Below are positions 6,468-13,424 of a stretch of DNA of 15,559 nt, in pieces. The position numbers and the translations under genes are program-made. Within the stretch, counting starts at the first letter, position 1; every line of letters begins with the position of its first letter. The DNA comes from VRUE01 sp036524775 (GTDB taxonomy: Bacteria > Actinomycetota > Thermoleophilia > Solirubrobacterales > 70-9). A model generated the notes under the pieces. The model was not told where the DNA came from. It saw only the letters and a program-made list of their open reading frames with translations, and did no database searches. Where the stretch lies: positions 1-15,559 of the forward strand of contig DATDBO010000072.1 in assembly GCA_036524775.1 (NCBI GenBank), given 5' to 3'.

Positions 6468-7437
6468 CCAGGTACTCGTTGGTGAGCACTTCGGCGGTCG
6501 ACGGGCGGCCGGAGATCTGCCCGTTTTCCTGCATCCAGGCGATGAACGCCCGCCACTTGACGGGGTCCATCTCGCCGCTCTCCGAGAGCAGCGGCAGGGT
6601 GGCATCGACCTCGGCCCGGGTGAGCCGCGGGTCGAGGTCCTTGTTGGCCGCCAGCAGCGCCTCCGTGGTCGCGCCCGGGCTCTTCACCGCGGCTGCCGTG
6701 CCACGGGCCAGGGCGCCGAGGAAGAGCCGGATCGCCTCGGGGTCCTCTTCGAGCCGGTCGCGCTTGGCGACCAGGACCAGCTCGTCGTAGGTTGGCACGC
6801 TGAGCTGGTCGACCGGGGTGACGACGGGGTCCTTGCCGCGCAGGCGCAGGTCGACCCCCTCGACGTTGCGGAAACCGCCCAGCATCGCCTGCGCGCGGCC
6901 GCCGACCAGGGCCGGCAACAGCCCGTAGCCGACGTTGACCGTCTTCACGTCGGCGGGCGTGAGCTTGGCCCGGGCGAGGATCGTCTCCAGATAGGCGTCC
7001 TGGTAGGGGATGCCGGCCGTGGCGATCGTTTTCCCGCGTAGGCCGGCGACGCCGCCGATGCCGGACTTCTTCAGCCAGATCAGCGAGGTGAGGGGCTGGT
7101 CGACGATGGCGCCGACGGCGATCGTGTCGAGCCCCTGCTCGTGCGCCAGCAGCACCTCGGGCTCGTAGGAGATCGCCAGGTCGGTACGGCCGGCGGCGAC
7201 CAGCTTGATCGGCGCCGCGGGATCGGCCGGGGTGTCGATCGAGACGTCGAGCCCGGCGTCCTCGAAGTAGCCCAGCTTCTCGGCCATGAAGACGCCGGCG
7301 TGGTCGGGGTTGGCGTAGAAGTCGAGCGTCAGGTTGAGCGGCTTGGGGGTGCCCCCCGTCGTCTCCTCGCTCTTCTCGCCGCAGGCGGCGAGGACGCAGG
7401 CGAGGGCGACCAGGACGGCGGCGGCGAGGAGCTTCAT
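6448..7437 (-). CDS. thiY: ThiY-like substrate-binding lipoprotein of an ABC importer
   Basis: A 329-residue lipoprotein: the signal peptide ends in VLAAC with the lipidated Cys19. The mature part has the NMT1/THI5-type periplasmic fold. Landmarks are LTLDFYANPDHAGVFMAEKLG, GYFEDAGLDVSI, KLVAAGRTDLAISYEPEVLLAH and GAIVDQPLTSLIWLKKSGI. These match ThiY proteins, which capture formylated aminopyrimidine precursors for thiamine salvage, better than taurine or alkanesulfonate binders. It is the last gene of a thiZ-thiX-thiY operon, 10 bases after thiX, with an AGCAGGGG sequence directly before the ATG as a possible close ribosome binding site. Riboflavin-type and sulfonate substrates are alternatives. 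Fold sure, substrate probable. Confidence 0.82.
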   Translation of the reverse strand: MKLLAAAVLVALACVLAACGEKSEETTGGTPKPLNLTLDFYANPDHAGVFMAEKLGYFEDAGLDVSIDTPADPAAPIKLVAAGRTDLAISYEPEVLLAHEQGLDTIAVGAIVDQPLTSLIWLKKSGIGGVAGLRGKTIATAGIPYQDAYLETILARAKLTPADVKTVNVGYGLLPALVGGRAQAMLGGFRNVEGVDLRLRGKDPVVTPVDQLSVPTYDELVLVAKRDRLEEDPEAIRLFLGALARGTAAAVKSPGATTEALLAANKDLDPRLTRAEVDATLPLLSESGEMDPVKWRAFIAWMQENGQISGRPSTAEVLTNEYLAGQIPE

Positions 7438-7447
7438 CCCCTGCTTT

Positions 7448-8200
7448 CTATCGCCAAGTGACGACGCGACGCTCCGCGAGCGCCAACAGGCCGTAGAGCG
7501 CGAGGGCGATCGCGGCGAGGACGACGGTCGCGGCGAAGAGCCGCGCCGTTTCCAAATGGGCGCTGTCTTCGCGGATCAGGACGCCGAGCCCCGACTCGGC
7601 CCCGGCCCACTCGCCGAAGATCGCCGCGATCGGGGCGAAGGTGACGGCGATGCGGGCACCGCTGAACACGAAGGGGAGCGCGTTCGGCGCTTCCAGGCGC
7701 CAGAGCAGCTGCAGCCGCGAGGCGTCGATGCTGCGCATCATCTTGATCGCGTCCGGATCGACCGAGCGCAGGCCGTCAGCGGTGGCGACGGCGATCGGGA
7801 AGAAGCAGATCAGCGCGACGATGACGAGCTTGGGCCCGATCCCGAAGCCGAACCAGACGACCAGGATCGGCGCCAGGACGAGGATCGGTACCGCCTGCGA
7901 GGCGACGAGCAGCGGGTAGAAGGCGCGGCGCAGCGTGGGAGAGAGGCGCAGCAGGACGGCGAAGCCGAGCCCCGCGGCGAGTCCGATCAGGAACCCCAGC
8001 AGGATCTCCCGCAGGGTGACCCAGGCGTCTTCGGCGAGCAGCGAGCGGTCCTCCCAGAGGGAGGATGCGATTTCAGCTGGGGAGGGGACGAGAATGGGTT
8101 CGAGGTTGAGCACGTCCGCGAGCGTCCCCGTGCTCGCGGCGACCTGCCACAGCCCGATCAGCCCGGCGAGGACGAGCAGGGGAAGGGCCCAGCGCTTCAA
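7448..8200 (-). CDS. thiX: ThiX-like permease of the pyrimidine-precursor ABC importer
   Basis: A 250-residue inner-membrane permease of the BPD-transport (SsuC/TauC/ThiX) type. Hydrophobic helices begin at WALPLLVLAGLIGLWQVAA and continue to the C-terminus. The EAA loop that docks the ATPase reads EAPNALPFVFSGARIAVTFAP. I chose the TTG at 8198-8200 as start: it overlaps the thiZ stop (TTGA) and has GAAGGA 5 bases upstream. The reading frame stays open much further upstream, but that part runs across thiZ in another frame. Translation is probably coupled to thiZ. Confidence 0.82.
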   Translation of the reverse strand: MKRWALPLLVLAGLIGLWQVAASTGTLADVLNLEPILVPSPAEIASSLWEDRSLLAEDAWVTLREILLGFLIGLAAGLGFAVLLRLSPTLRRAFYPLLVASQAVPILVLAPILVVWFGFGIGPKLVIVALICFFPIAVATADGLRSVDPDAIKMMRSIDASRLQLLWRLEAPNALPFVFSGARIAVTFAPIAAIFGEWAGAESGLGVLIREDSAHLETARLFAATVVLAAIALALYGLLALAERRVVTWR

Positions 8201-8946
8201 CGCGATCCTTCGTGTAGCGCAGCCATCGCGCGCTCGCGGGCGGCGACGAACTCGGGGTCGGTGACCGCGGCGTCGCGATCGGGAGCGCGCGGCGCCGGCG
8301 CGCTCAGCTCCTCGACCACTCGCGCCGGGCGCGCCGAGAGCACGGTGACCCGGTCGCAGAGGTAGAGCGCCTCCTCGACGTCGTGGGTGACGAGGAGGAC
8401 CGTGCGCGGGTCGCTCGCCAGTGCCGCCGCCAGCCAGCCCTGCATCTCGGCGCGGCTGATCGCGTCGAGCGAGGCGAACGGCTCGTCGAGCGCCAGGACC
8501 GGCTTGCCGGCGACCAGAGTGCGCAGGAAGGCGACCCGCTGTCGCATCCCGCCCGAGAGCTCGGCCGGCCGGGTGCGCTCGAAGCCGGCCAGGCCAAAGC
8601 GCTCGAAGAGGCGACCCGCCTCGGCGCGGGCGGCGCCGCGGCGGACGCCGCGGTTGCGCAGCGCCAGCGCCGCGTTGTCGATCGCGCTCAGCCAGGGCAG
8701 CAGGGTGTCGCGCTGCGGCATCAGCGCGCAGCGGGCGAGGCGCCCGGCCACGTCGTCGGCCCCGCCCACCTCGACACGACCGCCGCTCGGCTGCAGCAGG
8801 CCGGCGACCAGCTCGAGCAGGGTCGACTTGCCACAGCCGGAGGGCCCGACGACGCCGAGCACGCCGTGCGCCGGCACCTCCAGGTCGATTCTCTCGATCG
8901 CGACAAGCTCGCGATAGGCATGAGAAAGGCCGTGGGCGGAGAACAC
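8197..8946 (-). CDS. thiZ: ThiZ-like ATP-binding subunit of the ABC importer
   Basis: A 249-residue ABC ATPase from GTG 8944-8946. Walker A GPSGCGKST is at 34-42; then come a Q-loop region (MPQRDTLLPW), the signature LSGGMRQR, Walker B LALDEPFASLD and the H-loop THDVEEA. This is the nitrate/sulfonate/thiamine-precursor branch. AGGA lies 8 bases before the GTG. It is the first gene of thiZXY and diverges from the TauE permease gene. No thiamine pyrophosphate riboswitch core (CTGAGA) is visible in the 78 bases upstream, so the common control of thiamine uptake genes is not apparent here. Confidence 0.85.
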   Translation of the reverse strand: MFSAHGLSHAYRELVAIERIDLEVPAHGVLGVVGPSGCGKSTLLELVAGLLQPSGGRVEVGGADDVAGRLARCALMPQRDTLLPWLSAIDNAALALRNRGVRRGAARAEAGRLFERFGLAGFERTRPAELSGGMRQRVAFLRTLVAGKPVLALDEPFASLDAISRAEMQGWLAAALASDPRTVLLVTHDVEEALYLCDRVTVLSARPARVVEELSAPAPRAPDRDAAVTDPEFVAARERAMAALHEGSR

Positions 8947-8949
8947 CGC

Positions 8950-8958
8950 TGGTATCCT
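8950..8958 (+). promoter_or_regulatory. Extended -10 promoter (TGG-TATCCT) of the TauE/SafE gene
   Basis: TG at 8950-8951, one base, then TATCCT at 8953-8958 form an extended -10 element. No convincing -35 box is seen, which extended -10 promoters tolerate. It would start RNA at about 8964-8965, exactly at the first base of the structured leader. Confidence 0.5.
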
Positions 8959-8964
8959 GTCGCA

Positions 8965-9017
8965 CTCCGCGCTCCTGACCAAAGAGGTCAGGAAAGTCGA
9001 TAAGCGGCAGCGCGGAG
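8965..9017 (+). ncRNA. Structured leader RNA that can hide the TauE ribosome binding site
   Basis: CTCCGCGCT (8965-8973) is perfectly complementary to AGCGCGGAG (9009-9017). Immediately inside the 5' arm lies a perfect 7-bp hairpin, CCTGACC, loop AAAGA, GGTCAGG (8974-8992), then a 16-base single strand (8993-9008). The second outer arm contains GGAG (9014-9017), the ribosome binding site 7 bases before the GTG of the next gene. The two stems could stack. I do not recognise a named riboswitch class. An alternative is that the inner dyad is a protein operator between the divergent thiZ and TauE genes. Confidence 0.5.
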
Positions 9018-9024
9018 ACTCGAA

Positions 9025-9972
9025 GTGGACCCGGCAATCATCATCTTCGGCTTCGGCATCGGAGCGATGGTCGGCATGACCGGCATGGGCGGGGGAACCC
9101 TGATGACGCCGCTGCTGATCCTGATCTTCGGGGTCAAGCCGGTAACGGCGATCGGCACCGACATCTTCTACGCGGCGGTGACCAAGACCGTCGGCGGCTG
9201 GCGCCACCTGAAGATGGGCACCGTCAACATGGGCCTCGCCCTCTGGCTCGCCGCCGGCAGCGTGCCCGCCTCGGTCGCCGGCGTCTGGGCGATCTCGATC
9301 CTGCAGAGCAAGATCGGCGAAGAGGAGCTCGACTCGATCGTCTACGCGCTGCTCGGCGGCACCCTGCTGATGGTCGGGATCATCACCCTGGCCCGGGCGC
9401 TGATCCTCAGCAACCTGATCGAGGAGCGCGAGGACTTCGAGATCAAGCGCCGCCACAAGGTCGCCGCGGTGGCGATCGGCGCCACCACCGGCTTCGTGAT
9501 CGGCATCACCTCGGCAGGCTCCGGCACGGTGATCGCGATCCTCTTGATCGCCGTCTTCCGCCTCGCGCCGAAAAAAGTCGTCGGCACCGACGTCTTCCAC
9601 GCCGCGATCCTGCTCTGGGCGGCCGGCATCGCCCACTGGGTCGGCGGCAACGTCGACTTCGTCCTCGCCGGCAACATCCTGCTCGGCTCGATCCCCGGCG
9701 TCATCGTCGGCTCGCACTTCGCCGCCCGCGCCCCGACCGGCTTCCTGCGCACCGCGCTCGGCGTCGTCCTCGTCGCCTCCGGCATCGTCACCGTGCAGAA
9801 GGGCGACCCGGTGGTCTGGCCGATCGCGGCCGCGGTCGCGGGGATCGGCCTCGGGCTGCTGATCTGGTTCCCGCGCTGGTGGGGCAACCGCCGCGCCGAA
9901 CGCGAAGCGGAGGAAGAGGAGGGACCGCCGCACGATCGCTCTGACGAGTTGGCGCCCGAGGCGATCGGCTGA
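9025..9972 (+). CDS. TauE/SafE-family (TSUP) membrane permease, probable sulfite or organosulfur anion transport
   Basis: A 315-residue membrane protein of the TSUP family. The family repeat appears twice: GMTGMGGGTLMTPLLI near the N-terminus with IGTDIFYAAVTK after it, and GITSAGSGTVIAILLI with VGTDVFHAAIL in the second half. About eight hydrophobic segments are followed by a charged tail rich in Glu and Arg. Relatives move sulfite, sulfoacetate or other sulfur anions, usually outward. The GTG start has GGAG 7 bases upstream, which lies in a possible sequestering stem. The neighbouring Rrf2 regulator and sulfate importer support a role in sulfur metabolism; the true substrate is unknown. Confidence 0.85.
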   Translation: MDPAIIIFGFGIGAMVGMTGMGGGTLMTPLLILIFGVKPVTAIGTDIFYAAVTKTVGGWRHLKMGTVNMGLALWLAAGSVPASVAGVWAISILQSKIGEEELDSIVYALLGGTLLMVGIITLARALILSNLIEEREDFEIKRRHKVAAVAIGATTGFVIGITSAGSGTVIAILLIAVFRLAPKKVVGTDVFHAAILLWAAGIAHWVGGNVDFVLAGNILLGSIPGVIVGSHFAARAPTGFLRTALGVVLVASGIVTVQKGDPVVWPIAAAVAGIGLGLLIWFPRWWGNRRAEREAEEEEGPPHDRSDELAPEAIG

Positions 9973-10025
9973 CGCAGGCAGATTGCAGGTTCTGTCACGG
10001 CGGCCGCTGAGCTACCCGCGGGAGA

Positions 10026-10031
10026 TACGCT
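10026..10031 (+). promoter_or_regulatory. -10 box (TACGCT) for leaderless transcription of the Rrf2 gene
   Basis: TACGCT ends 6 bases before the ATG at 10038, and no ribosome binding site is present. A weak dyad around it (GGAGA at 10021-10025 against TCTCC at 10045-10049, with TTGATCAA in the middle) might allow autoregulation. Confidence 0.45.
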
Positions 10032-10037
10032 TGATCA

Positions 10038-10493
10038 ATGCGCGTCTCCGCGAAGGCTGACTACGCCGTGCGGGCGGTGGCCGAGCTGGCCGCCGTCAAG
10101 GACGAACCCGTCAAGGGGGAGAGGCTGGCCGAGGCGCAGGACATCCCCCTGCAGTTCCTCGAGCACATCCTCCTGGAGCTGAAGCACCACGGCATCGTCC
10201 GCGCCAGGCGGGGAGCTAAGGGCGGCTACTGGCTCGCCAAGCCGGCCGACGAGGTGACGATCGCCGACGTCGTCCGCGCGGTCGAGGGCCCGATCGCCCA
10301 CGTCCAGTCCTCGCCGCCCGAGGACATCGAGTACCGCGGCAACGCCGAGCACCTGCAGGAGGTCTGGATCGCCGTCCGCGCCAACCTCCGCGCCGTGCTC
10401 GAGCACGTCACCCTCGCCGACCTGGTCAGCGGCGAGCTGCCGGCCGCAGTGGAGCAGCTCGCAGCAGAGCCAGACGCCTGGGCGCCTCGCTAG
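10038..10493 (+). CDS. Rrf2-family transcriptional regulator without cysteines (CymR-like)
   Basis: A 151-residue Rrf2 protein. The N-terminus RVSAKADYAVRAVAELA, the winged-helix part AEAQDIPLQFLEHILLELK and the wing RGAKGGYWLAKPADEVTIADV are typical. Rrf2 members such as IscR, NsrR and RirA hold an iron-sulfur cluster with three cysteines after the HTH. This protein has no cysteine at all, so it should sense something else, as CymR does through cysteine synthase. It lies between the TauE permease and the sulfate importer, pointing to control of sulfur uptake. It appears to be expressed alone from a leaderless promoter. The dyads before sbp and before the small gene at 14581 are its likely targets. 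Confidence 0.88.
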   Translation: MRVSAKADYAVRAVAELAAVKDEPVKGERLAEAQDIPLQFLEHILLELKHHGIVRARRGAKGGYWLAKPADEVTIADVVRAVEGPIAHVQSSPPEDIEYRGNAEHLQEVWIAVRANLRAVLEHVTLADLVSGELPAAVEQLAAEPDAWAPR

Positions 10494-10522
10494 TCGCCTG
10501 AAGCCCCATTTGCCTCCTACAC

Positions 10523-10541
10523 AGGGATTTCTCAAATCCCT
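10523..10541. promoter_or_regulatory. Inverted repeat AGGGATTT-CTC-AAATCCCT upstream of sbp
   Basis: Perfect 8-bp arms (10523-10530 and 10534-10541) with a three-base loop lie 30 bases after the Rrf2 stop and 22 bases before the sbp -10 box. ACTTTT follows, so it could be a weak terminator for the Rrf2 transcript. Its position also covers the -35 region of sbp, so it could be an operator. Confidence 0.5.
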
Positions 10542-10563
10542 ACTTTTCCGATCAACTTTCTGC

Positions 10564-10569
10564 TACTCT
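10564..10569 (+). promoter_or_regulatory. -10 box (TACTCT) of the sulfate importer operon
   Basis: TACTCT would start transcription near 10576, giving a leader of about 46 bases before the sbp ATG. No convincing -35 box is seen; the preceding palindrome lies there instead. GCTACT is shared with the promoter region of the small gene at 14581. Confidence 0.45.
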
Positions 10570-10581
10570 GCCCCGCCTCGA

Positions 10582-10604
10582 TTCTTAATCAACTTCATCA
10601 AGAA
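10582..10604. promoter_or_regulatory. 23-bp dyad operator (11-1-11) downstream of the sbp promoter
   Basis: Nine of eleven base pairs are symmetrical around the central C at 10593 (arms TTCTT and AAGAA, core AACTT). It lies about 12 bases after the -10 box, so a bound repressor would block early elongation. A related dyad is found at 14545-14567. The 11-1-11 geometry is that of NsrR-type Rrf2 operators. Confidence 0.5.
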
Positions 10605-10621
10605 AGAAGGGAAGGGCTGGG

Positions 10622-11653
10622 ATGACCAATCCGGGCAAGGGCAAGAGGACGATGGGAGTGGGCTTGGCGGCCGCTCTGCTTGCGGTGATCGCGCTGGCGG
10701 TGGCCGGCTGCGGCGGCAGCGACGACAGCGCCACCGGCTCCGGCGGCGGCAAGCTCGACATCGTCGGCTACTCGACCCCGGAGGCCGTCTACGAGGAAGC
10801 GCTCGAGCCTGGCTTCGAGGCGACCCCCGACGGCGCCGGCGTCAGCTTCAGCAACTCCTTTGGCGCCTCGGGCGACCAGAGCCGCGCGGTCGAGGCCGGC
10901 CAGCCGGCATCGGTCGTCCACTTCGCCCAGGGCGGCGACATGATCCGGCTGGTCGAATCCGGCCAGGTCGCGCCCGACTGGGACAAGAACAAGTACAAGG
11001 GGATCGCTCAGGACTCGGTCGTCGTGATGACTGTCCGCAAGGGCAACCCCGAGGGCCTCGAGTCGCTCGACGACCTGCTGACCAAGGACGTCGAGATCGT
11101 TACCCCGAACCCGTTCAGCTCGGGCGCCGCCCGCTGGAACATCATGGCGATCTACGGCTCGCAGCTGCACGAGGGCAAATCTCCGCAGCAGGCGCTCGAT
11201 GCGGTCAAGACCGTGCTCGAAAAGACGGTCGTGCAGCCCGGCAGCGCCCGCGACGCGCTTGCCGCCTTCACCCAAGGTGAGGGCGACGTCCTGCTCGGCT
11301 ACGAGAACGAGGCGATCAAGGCCCAGGAAGAGGGCGAAGACGTCGACTATGTGATCCCGCCCAGCACGATCCTGATCGAGACCCCGATCGCGGTCACCAA
11401 AGACGCCCCCGAGGCCGCCCAGAAGTTCCTCGACTACATCTGGTCGGACGCGGGCCAGGAACTGTGGGCGGAGAACGGCTACCGTCCGGTCAACAAGGGT
11501 CTGGTCGACCCGAAGCAGTTCCCGACCCCCGACGATCTGTTCACGATCGCCGAGTTCGGCGGGTGGGAAAAAGTCAACGACGAGTTCTTCGACGACGAAA
11601 CCGGCTCGGTGGCCGAGATCGAGAAGGAACTCGGAGTCTCGACGAGCGGCTGA
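10622..11653 (+). CDS. sbp: Sulfate/thiosulfate-binding lipoprotein of the CysTWA importer
   Basis: A 343-residue lipoprotein with a signal peptide ending in AVAGC (Cys30). The mature protein has landmarks of Sbp/CysP: YSTPEAVYEEALEPGFE, FGASGDQSRAVEAGQPA, a PNPFSSGAARWNIMAIYG segment and the C-terminal GYRPVN. It captures sulfate or thiosulfate outside the membrane for CysT-CysW-CysA. The ATG is preceded by a purine-rich ribosome binding site (GAAGGGAAGGG). Its TGA overlaps the cysT ATG (TGATG). The leader carries a promoter and the candidate Rrf2 operator. Sulfate versus thiosulfate cannot be decided from sequence. Confidence 0.9.
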   Translation: MTNPGKGKRTMGVGLAAALLAVIALAVAGCGGSDDSATGSGGGKLDIVGYSTPEAVYEEALEPGFEATPDGAGVSFSNSFGASGDQSRAVEAGQPASVVHFAQGGDMIRLVESGQVAPDWDKNKYKGIAQDSVVVMTVRKGNPEGLESLDDLLTKDVEIVTPNPFSSGAARWNIMAIYGSQLHEGKSPQQALDAVKTVLEKTVVQPGSARDALAAFTQGEGDVLLGYENEAIKAQEEGEDVDYVIPPSTILIETPIAVTKDAPEAAQKFLDYIWSDAGQELWAENGYRPVNKGLVDPKQFPTPDDLFTIAEFGGWEKVNDEFFDDETGSVAEIEKELGVSTSG

Positions 11654-12558
11654 TGAGCGCTCACCCGGCAAGCGCACCTCCGGTATCCGCAGCACCCCGG
11701 GCAGGCATTCGCCTGCCCGGGCTCGGCGTCGGCCTCGGCCGCGGCATGGTCGTCCTCTACCTCTCGCTGATGGTGATGCTGCCATTGGCAGCCGTGGTCG
11801 ACGAGTCGCTCGCCAACGGGCTCGACGCCTTCTGGCAATCGGTCACTGGCGAGCAGGCGATGGCGGCGCTGAAACTGACCGTGGTCTGCTCGTTGATCGT
11901 GGTCGCGATCAACGCCGTCTTCGGCACCATCATCGCCTGGGTCCTGGTTCGCGACGAGTTCCCCGGCAAGGGCGCCGTCAACGCCCTGATCGACCTTCCC
12001 TTTGCGCTGCCGACGATAGTCGCCGGCCTCACCCTGCTCACCCTCTACGGCTCGAAAAGCCCGATCGGCCTCGACATAGCCGCGACGAGGGTGGCGGTCG
12101 TGGTGGCGCTCTGCTTTGTCACCCTCCCCTTCGTAGTCCGCTCGGTGCAGCCGCTGCTGATGGAGATGGACCGGGAGATGGAGGAGGCGTCGACCTCGCT
12201 GGGCGCCGGCGGGTTCACCACCTTTCGCCGGGTCATCTTTCCCAACCTGATGCCGGGCATCATCGCCGGGATCATGCTTGCCTTCGCGCGGGCGCTGGGC
12301 GAGTACGGCTCGCTGATCCTGATCACGGGAAACATCCCCTTCGAGACCGAGGTCTCCTCGGTCTTCATCCGCAGCCAGATCGAGTCCGGCAACGTCCCCG
12401 GTGCCTCCGCCGTCTCGGTGGTGCTGCTGTCCCTCTCGGTGCTGATGCTGGTCCTGGTCAGCCTCTTCGCCCGCTCGGGGCCGCGCGGTGAGGAGGGGAT
12501 CTTGTCTCGCACGGTCAACCGTGTGATCGGTCGCTCCCAGGTTGGGGGCGGAGCATGA
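11653..12558 (+). CDS. cysT: Sulfate/thiosulfate ABC importer permease CysT (CysU)
   Basis: A 301-residue inner-membrane permease from ATG 11653, which overlaps the sbp stop. An N-terminal Pro/Ala-rich stretch of about 35 residues precedes the first helix (GMVVLYLSLMVMLPLAAVV). The helix LIDLPFALPTIVAGLTLLTLY and the ATPase-docking loop EEASTSLGAGGFTTFRRVIF are typical of CysT. ARALGEYGSLILITGNIPF matches the conserved C-terminal half. The reading frame is open upstream through sbp, but that part is the wrong frame of sbp and should not be included. It ends in ATGA overlap with cysW. Confidence 0.9.
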   Translation: MSAHPASAPPVSAAPRAGIRLPGLGVGLGRGMVVLYLSLMVMLPLAAVVDESLANGLDAFWQSVTGEQAMAALKLTVVCSLIVVAINAVFGTIIAWVLVRDEFPGKGAVNALIDLPFALPTIVAGLTLLTLYGSKSPIGLDIAATRVAVVVALCFVTLPFVVRSVQPLLMEMDREMEEASTSLGAGGFTTFRRVIFPNLMPGIIAGIMLAFARALGEYGSLILITGNIPFETEVSSVFIRSQIESGNVPGASAVSVVLLSLSVLMLVLVSLFARSGPRGEEGILSRTVNRVIGRSQVGGGA

Positions 12559-13424
12559 AACCCACCGCGCCCGCCAAATGGGGTCTTCGCACGCTCGCCT
12601 TCGGCTACCTCGGCGTGCTGCTGCTCGCCCCGGTCGGGATGATCTTCTACAAGACCTTTGAGCACGGGCTGGGGCCGCCGATCGAAGCGATGACCAGCCC
12701 CGAGGCCCTGCACGCAATCCAGCTGACCCTGCTGATGGTCGCCATCGCGGTGCCGCTGAACACCGTCTTTGGGGTTGGCTGCGCGATCCTGCTGGTCCGC
12801 CACCGCTGGTGGGGCAACCGGATCATCGACACGATCCTCAACCTGCCCTTTGCGATCTCGCCGATCGTGATCGGCCTCTCGCTCTTCCTGCTCTACGGCA
12901 GCGACGGCTGGTTCGGGCCAAGCCTCGAAGAAGCGGGCATCCAGATCCTCTTTTCCTGGCCGGCGATGGTGCTCGCCAGCATCTTCGTCTCGCTGCCGTT
13001 CGTCGTCCGCGAGACGGTGCCGGTGCTGCAGGAGATCGGCACCGAGCAGGAGCAGGCCGCCTCGACCCTGGGCGCCAGCGGCTGGCAGACCTTCTGGCGG
13101 GTGACCCTGCCGGCGATCCGCTGGGGCGTCGCCTACGGCGTCGTCCTCACCACCGCCCGGGTGCTGGGCGAGTTCGGCGCCGTGACGATCGTCTCCGGCT
13201 CGATCTCGGGTGAGACCGAGACCCTGCCGCTGTTCGTCGCCAAGGCCTTCGAGCAGTTCAACGAAGAAGCGGCCTACGCCGGGGCGATCGTCCTCGCCCT
13301 GCTCGCCCTGACCACGCTGCTTCTGATGAGCGTCGGCGGCCGCAAGGCGCAGGCCAGCGGCGCACCGGTACCGAGCGTGGGCGAAATCCCGACCCCCATT
13401 TCAACCGACAAGGAGGGTTCCTGA
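12555..13424 (+). CDS. cysW: Sulfate/thiosulfate ABC importer permease CysW
   Basis: A 289-residue permease, the partner of CysT. Conserved parts are LNLPFAISPIVIGLSLFLLYG, the docking loop EQAASTLGASGWQTFWRVTLP and VLGEFGAVTIVSGSISGETETLPLF. The C-terminal tail (about 30 residues, QASGAPVPSVGEIPTPISTDKE) is hydrophilic. The ATG overlaps the cysT stop by 4 bases (ATGA), and GGGGGCGGAGC lies upstream as ribosome binding site. The stop overlaps the cysA start (TGATG). All four importer genes overlap, so their translation is probably coupled. Confidence 0.9.
   Translation: MKPTAPAKWGLRTLAFGYLGVLLLAPVGMIFYKTFEHGLGPPIEAMTSPEALHAIQLTLLMVAIAVPLNTVFGVGCAILLVRHRWWGNRIIDTILNLPFAISPIVIGLSLFLLYGSDGWFGPSLEEAGIQILFSWPAMVLASIFVSLPFVVRETVPVLQEIGTEQEQAASTLGASGWQTFWRVTLPAIRWGVAYGVVLTTARVLGEFGAVTIVSGSISGETETLPLFVAKAFEQFNEEAAYAGAIVLALLALTTLLLMSVGGRKAQASGAPVPSVGEIPTPISTDKEGS

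Noticed and set aside
4101..6605. 834-codon open frame on the minus strand opposite the c-di-GMP gene
   Set aside because: The composition is typical of an antisense frame (Asp/Val/Gln/Arg repeats), while the sense frame has intact PAS, GAF, GGDEF and EAL motifs.
8947..9024. TPP riboswitch for thiZXY, suggested by GGATACCAGCG on the minus strand
   Set aside because: It superficially resembles the GATAATGCCAGCG part of the TPP element, but the CTGAGA core and the paired helices are absent.
11464..11652. Upstream extension of cysT to 364 residues
   Set aside because: The extra 63 codons lie in the wrong frame of sbp and have no family similarity. The ATG at 11653 overlaps the sbp stop in the usual coupled manner.
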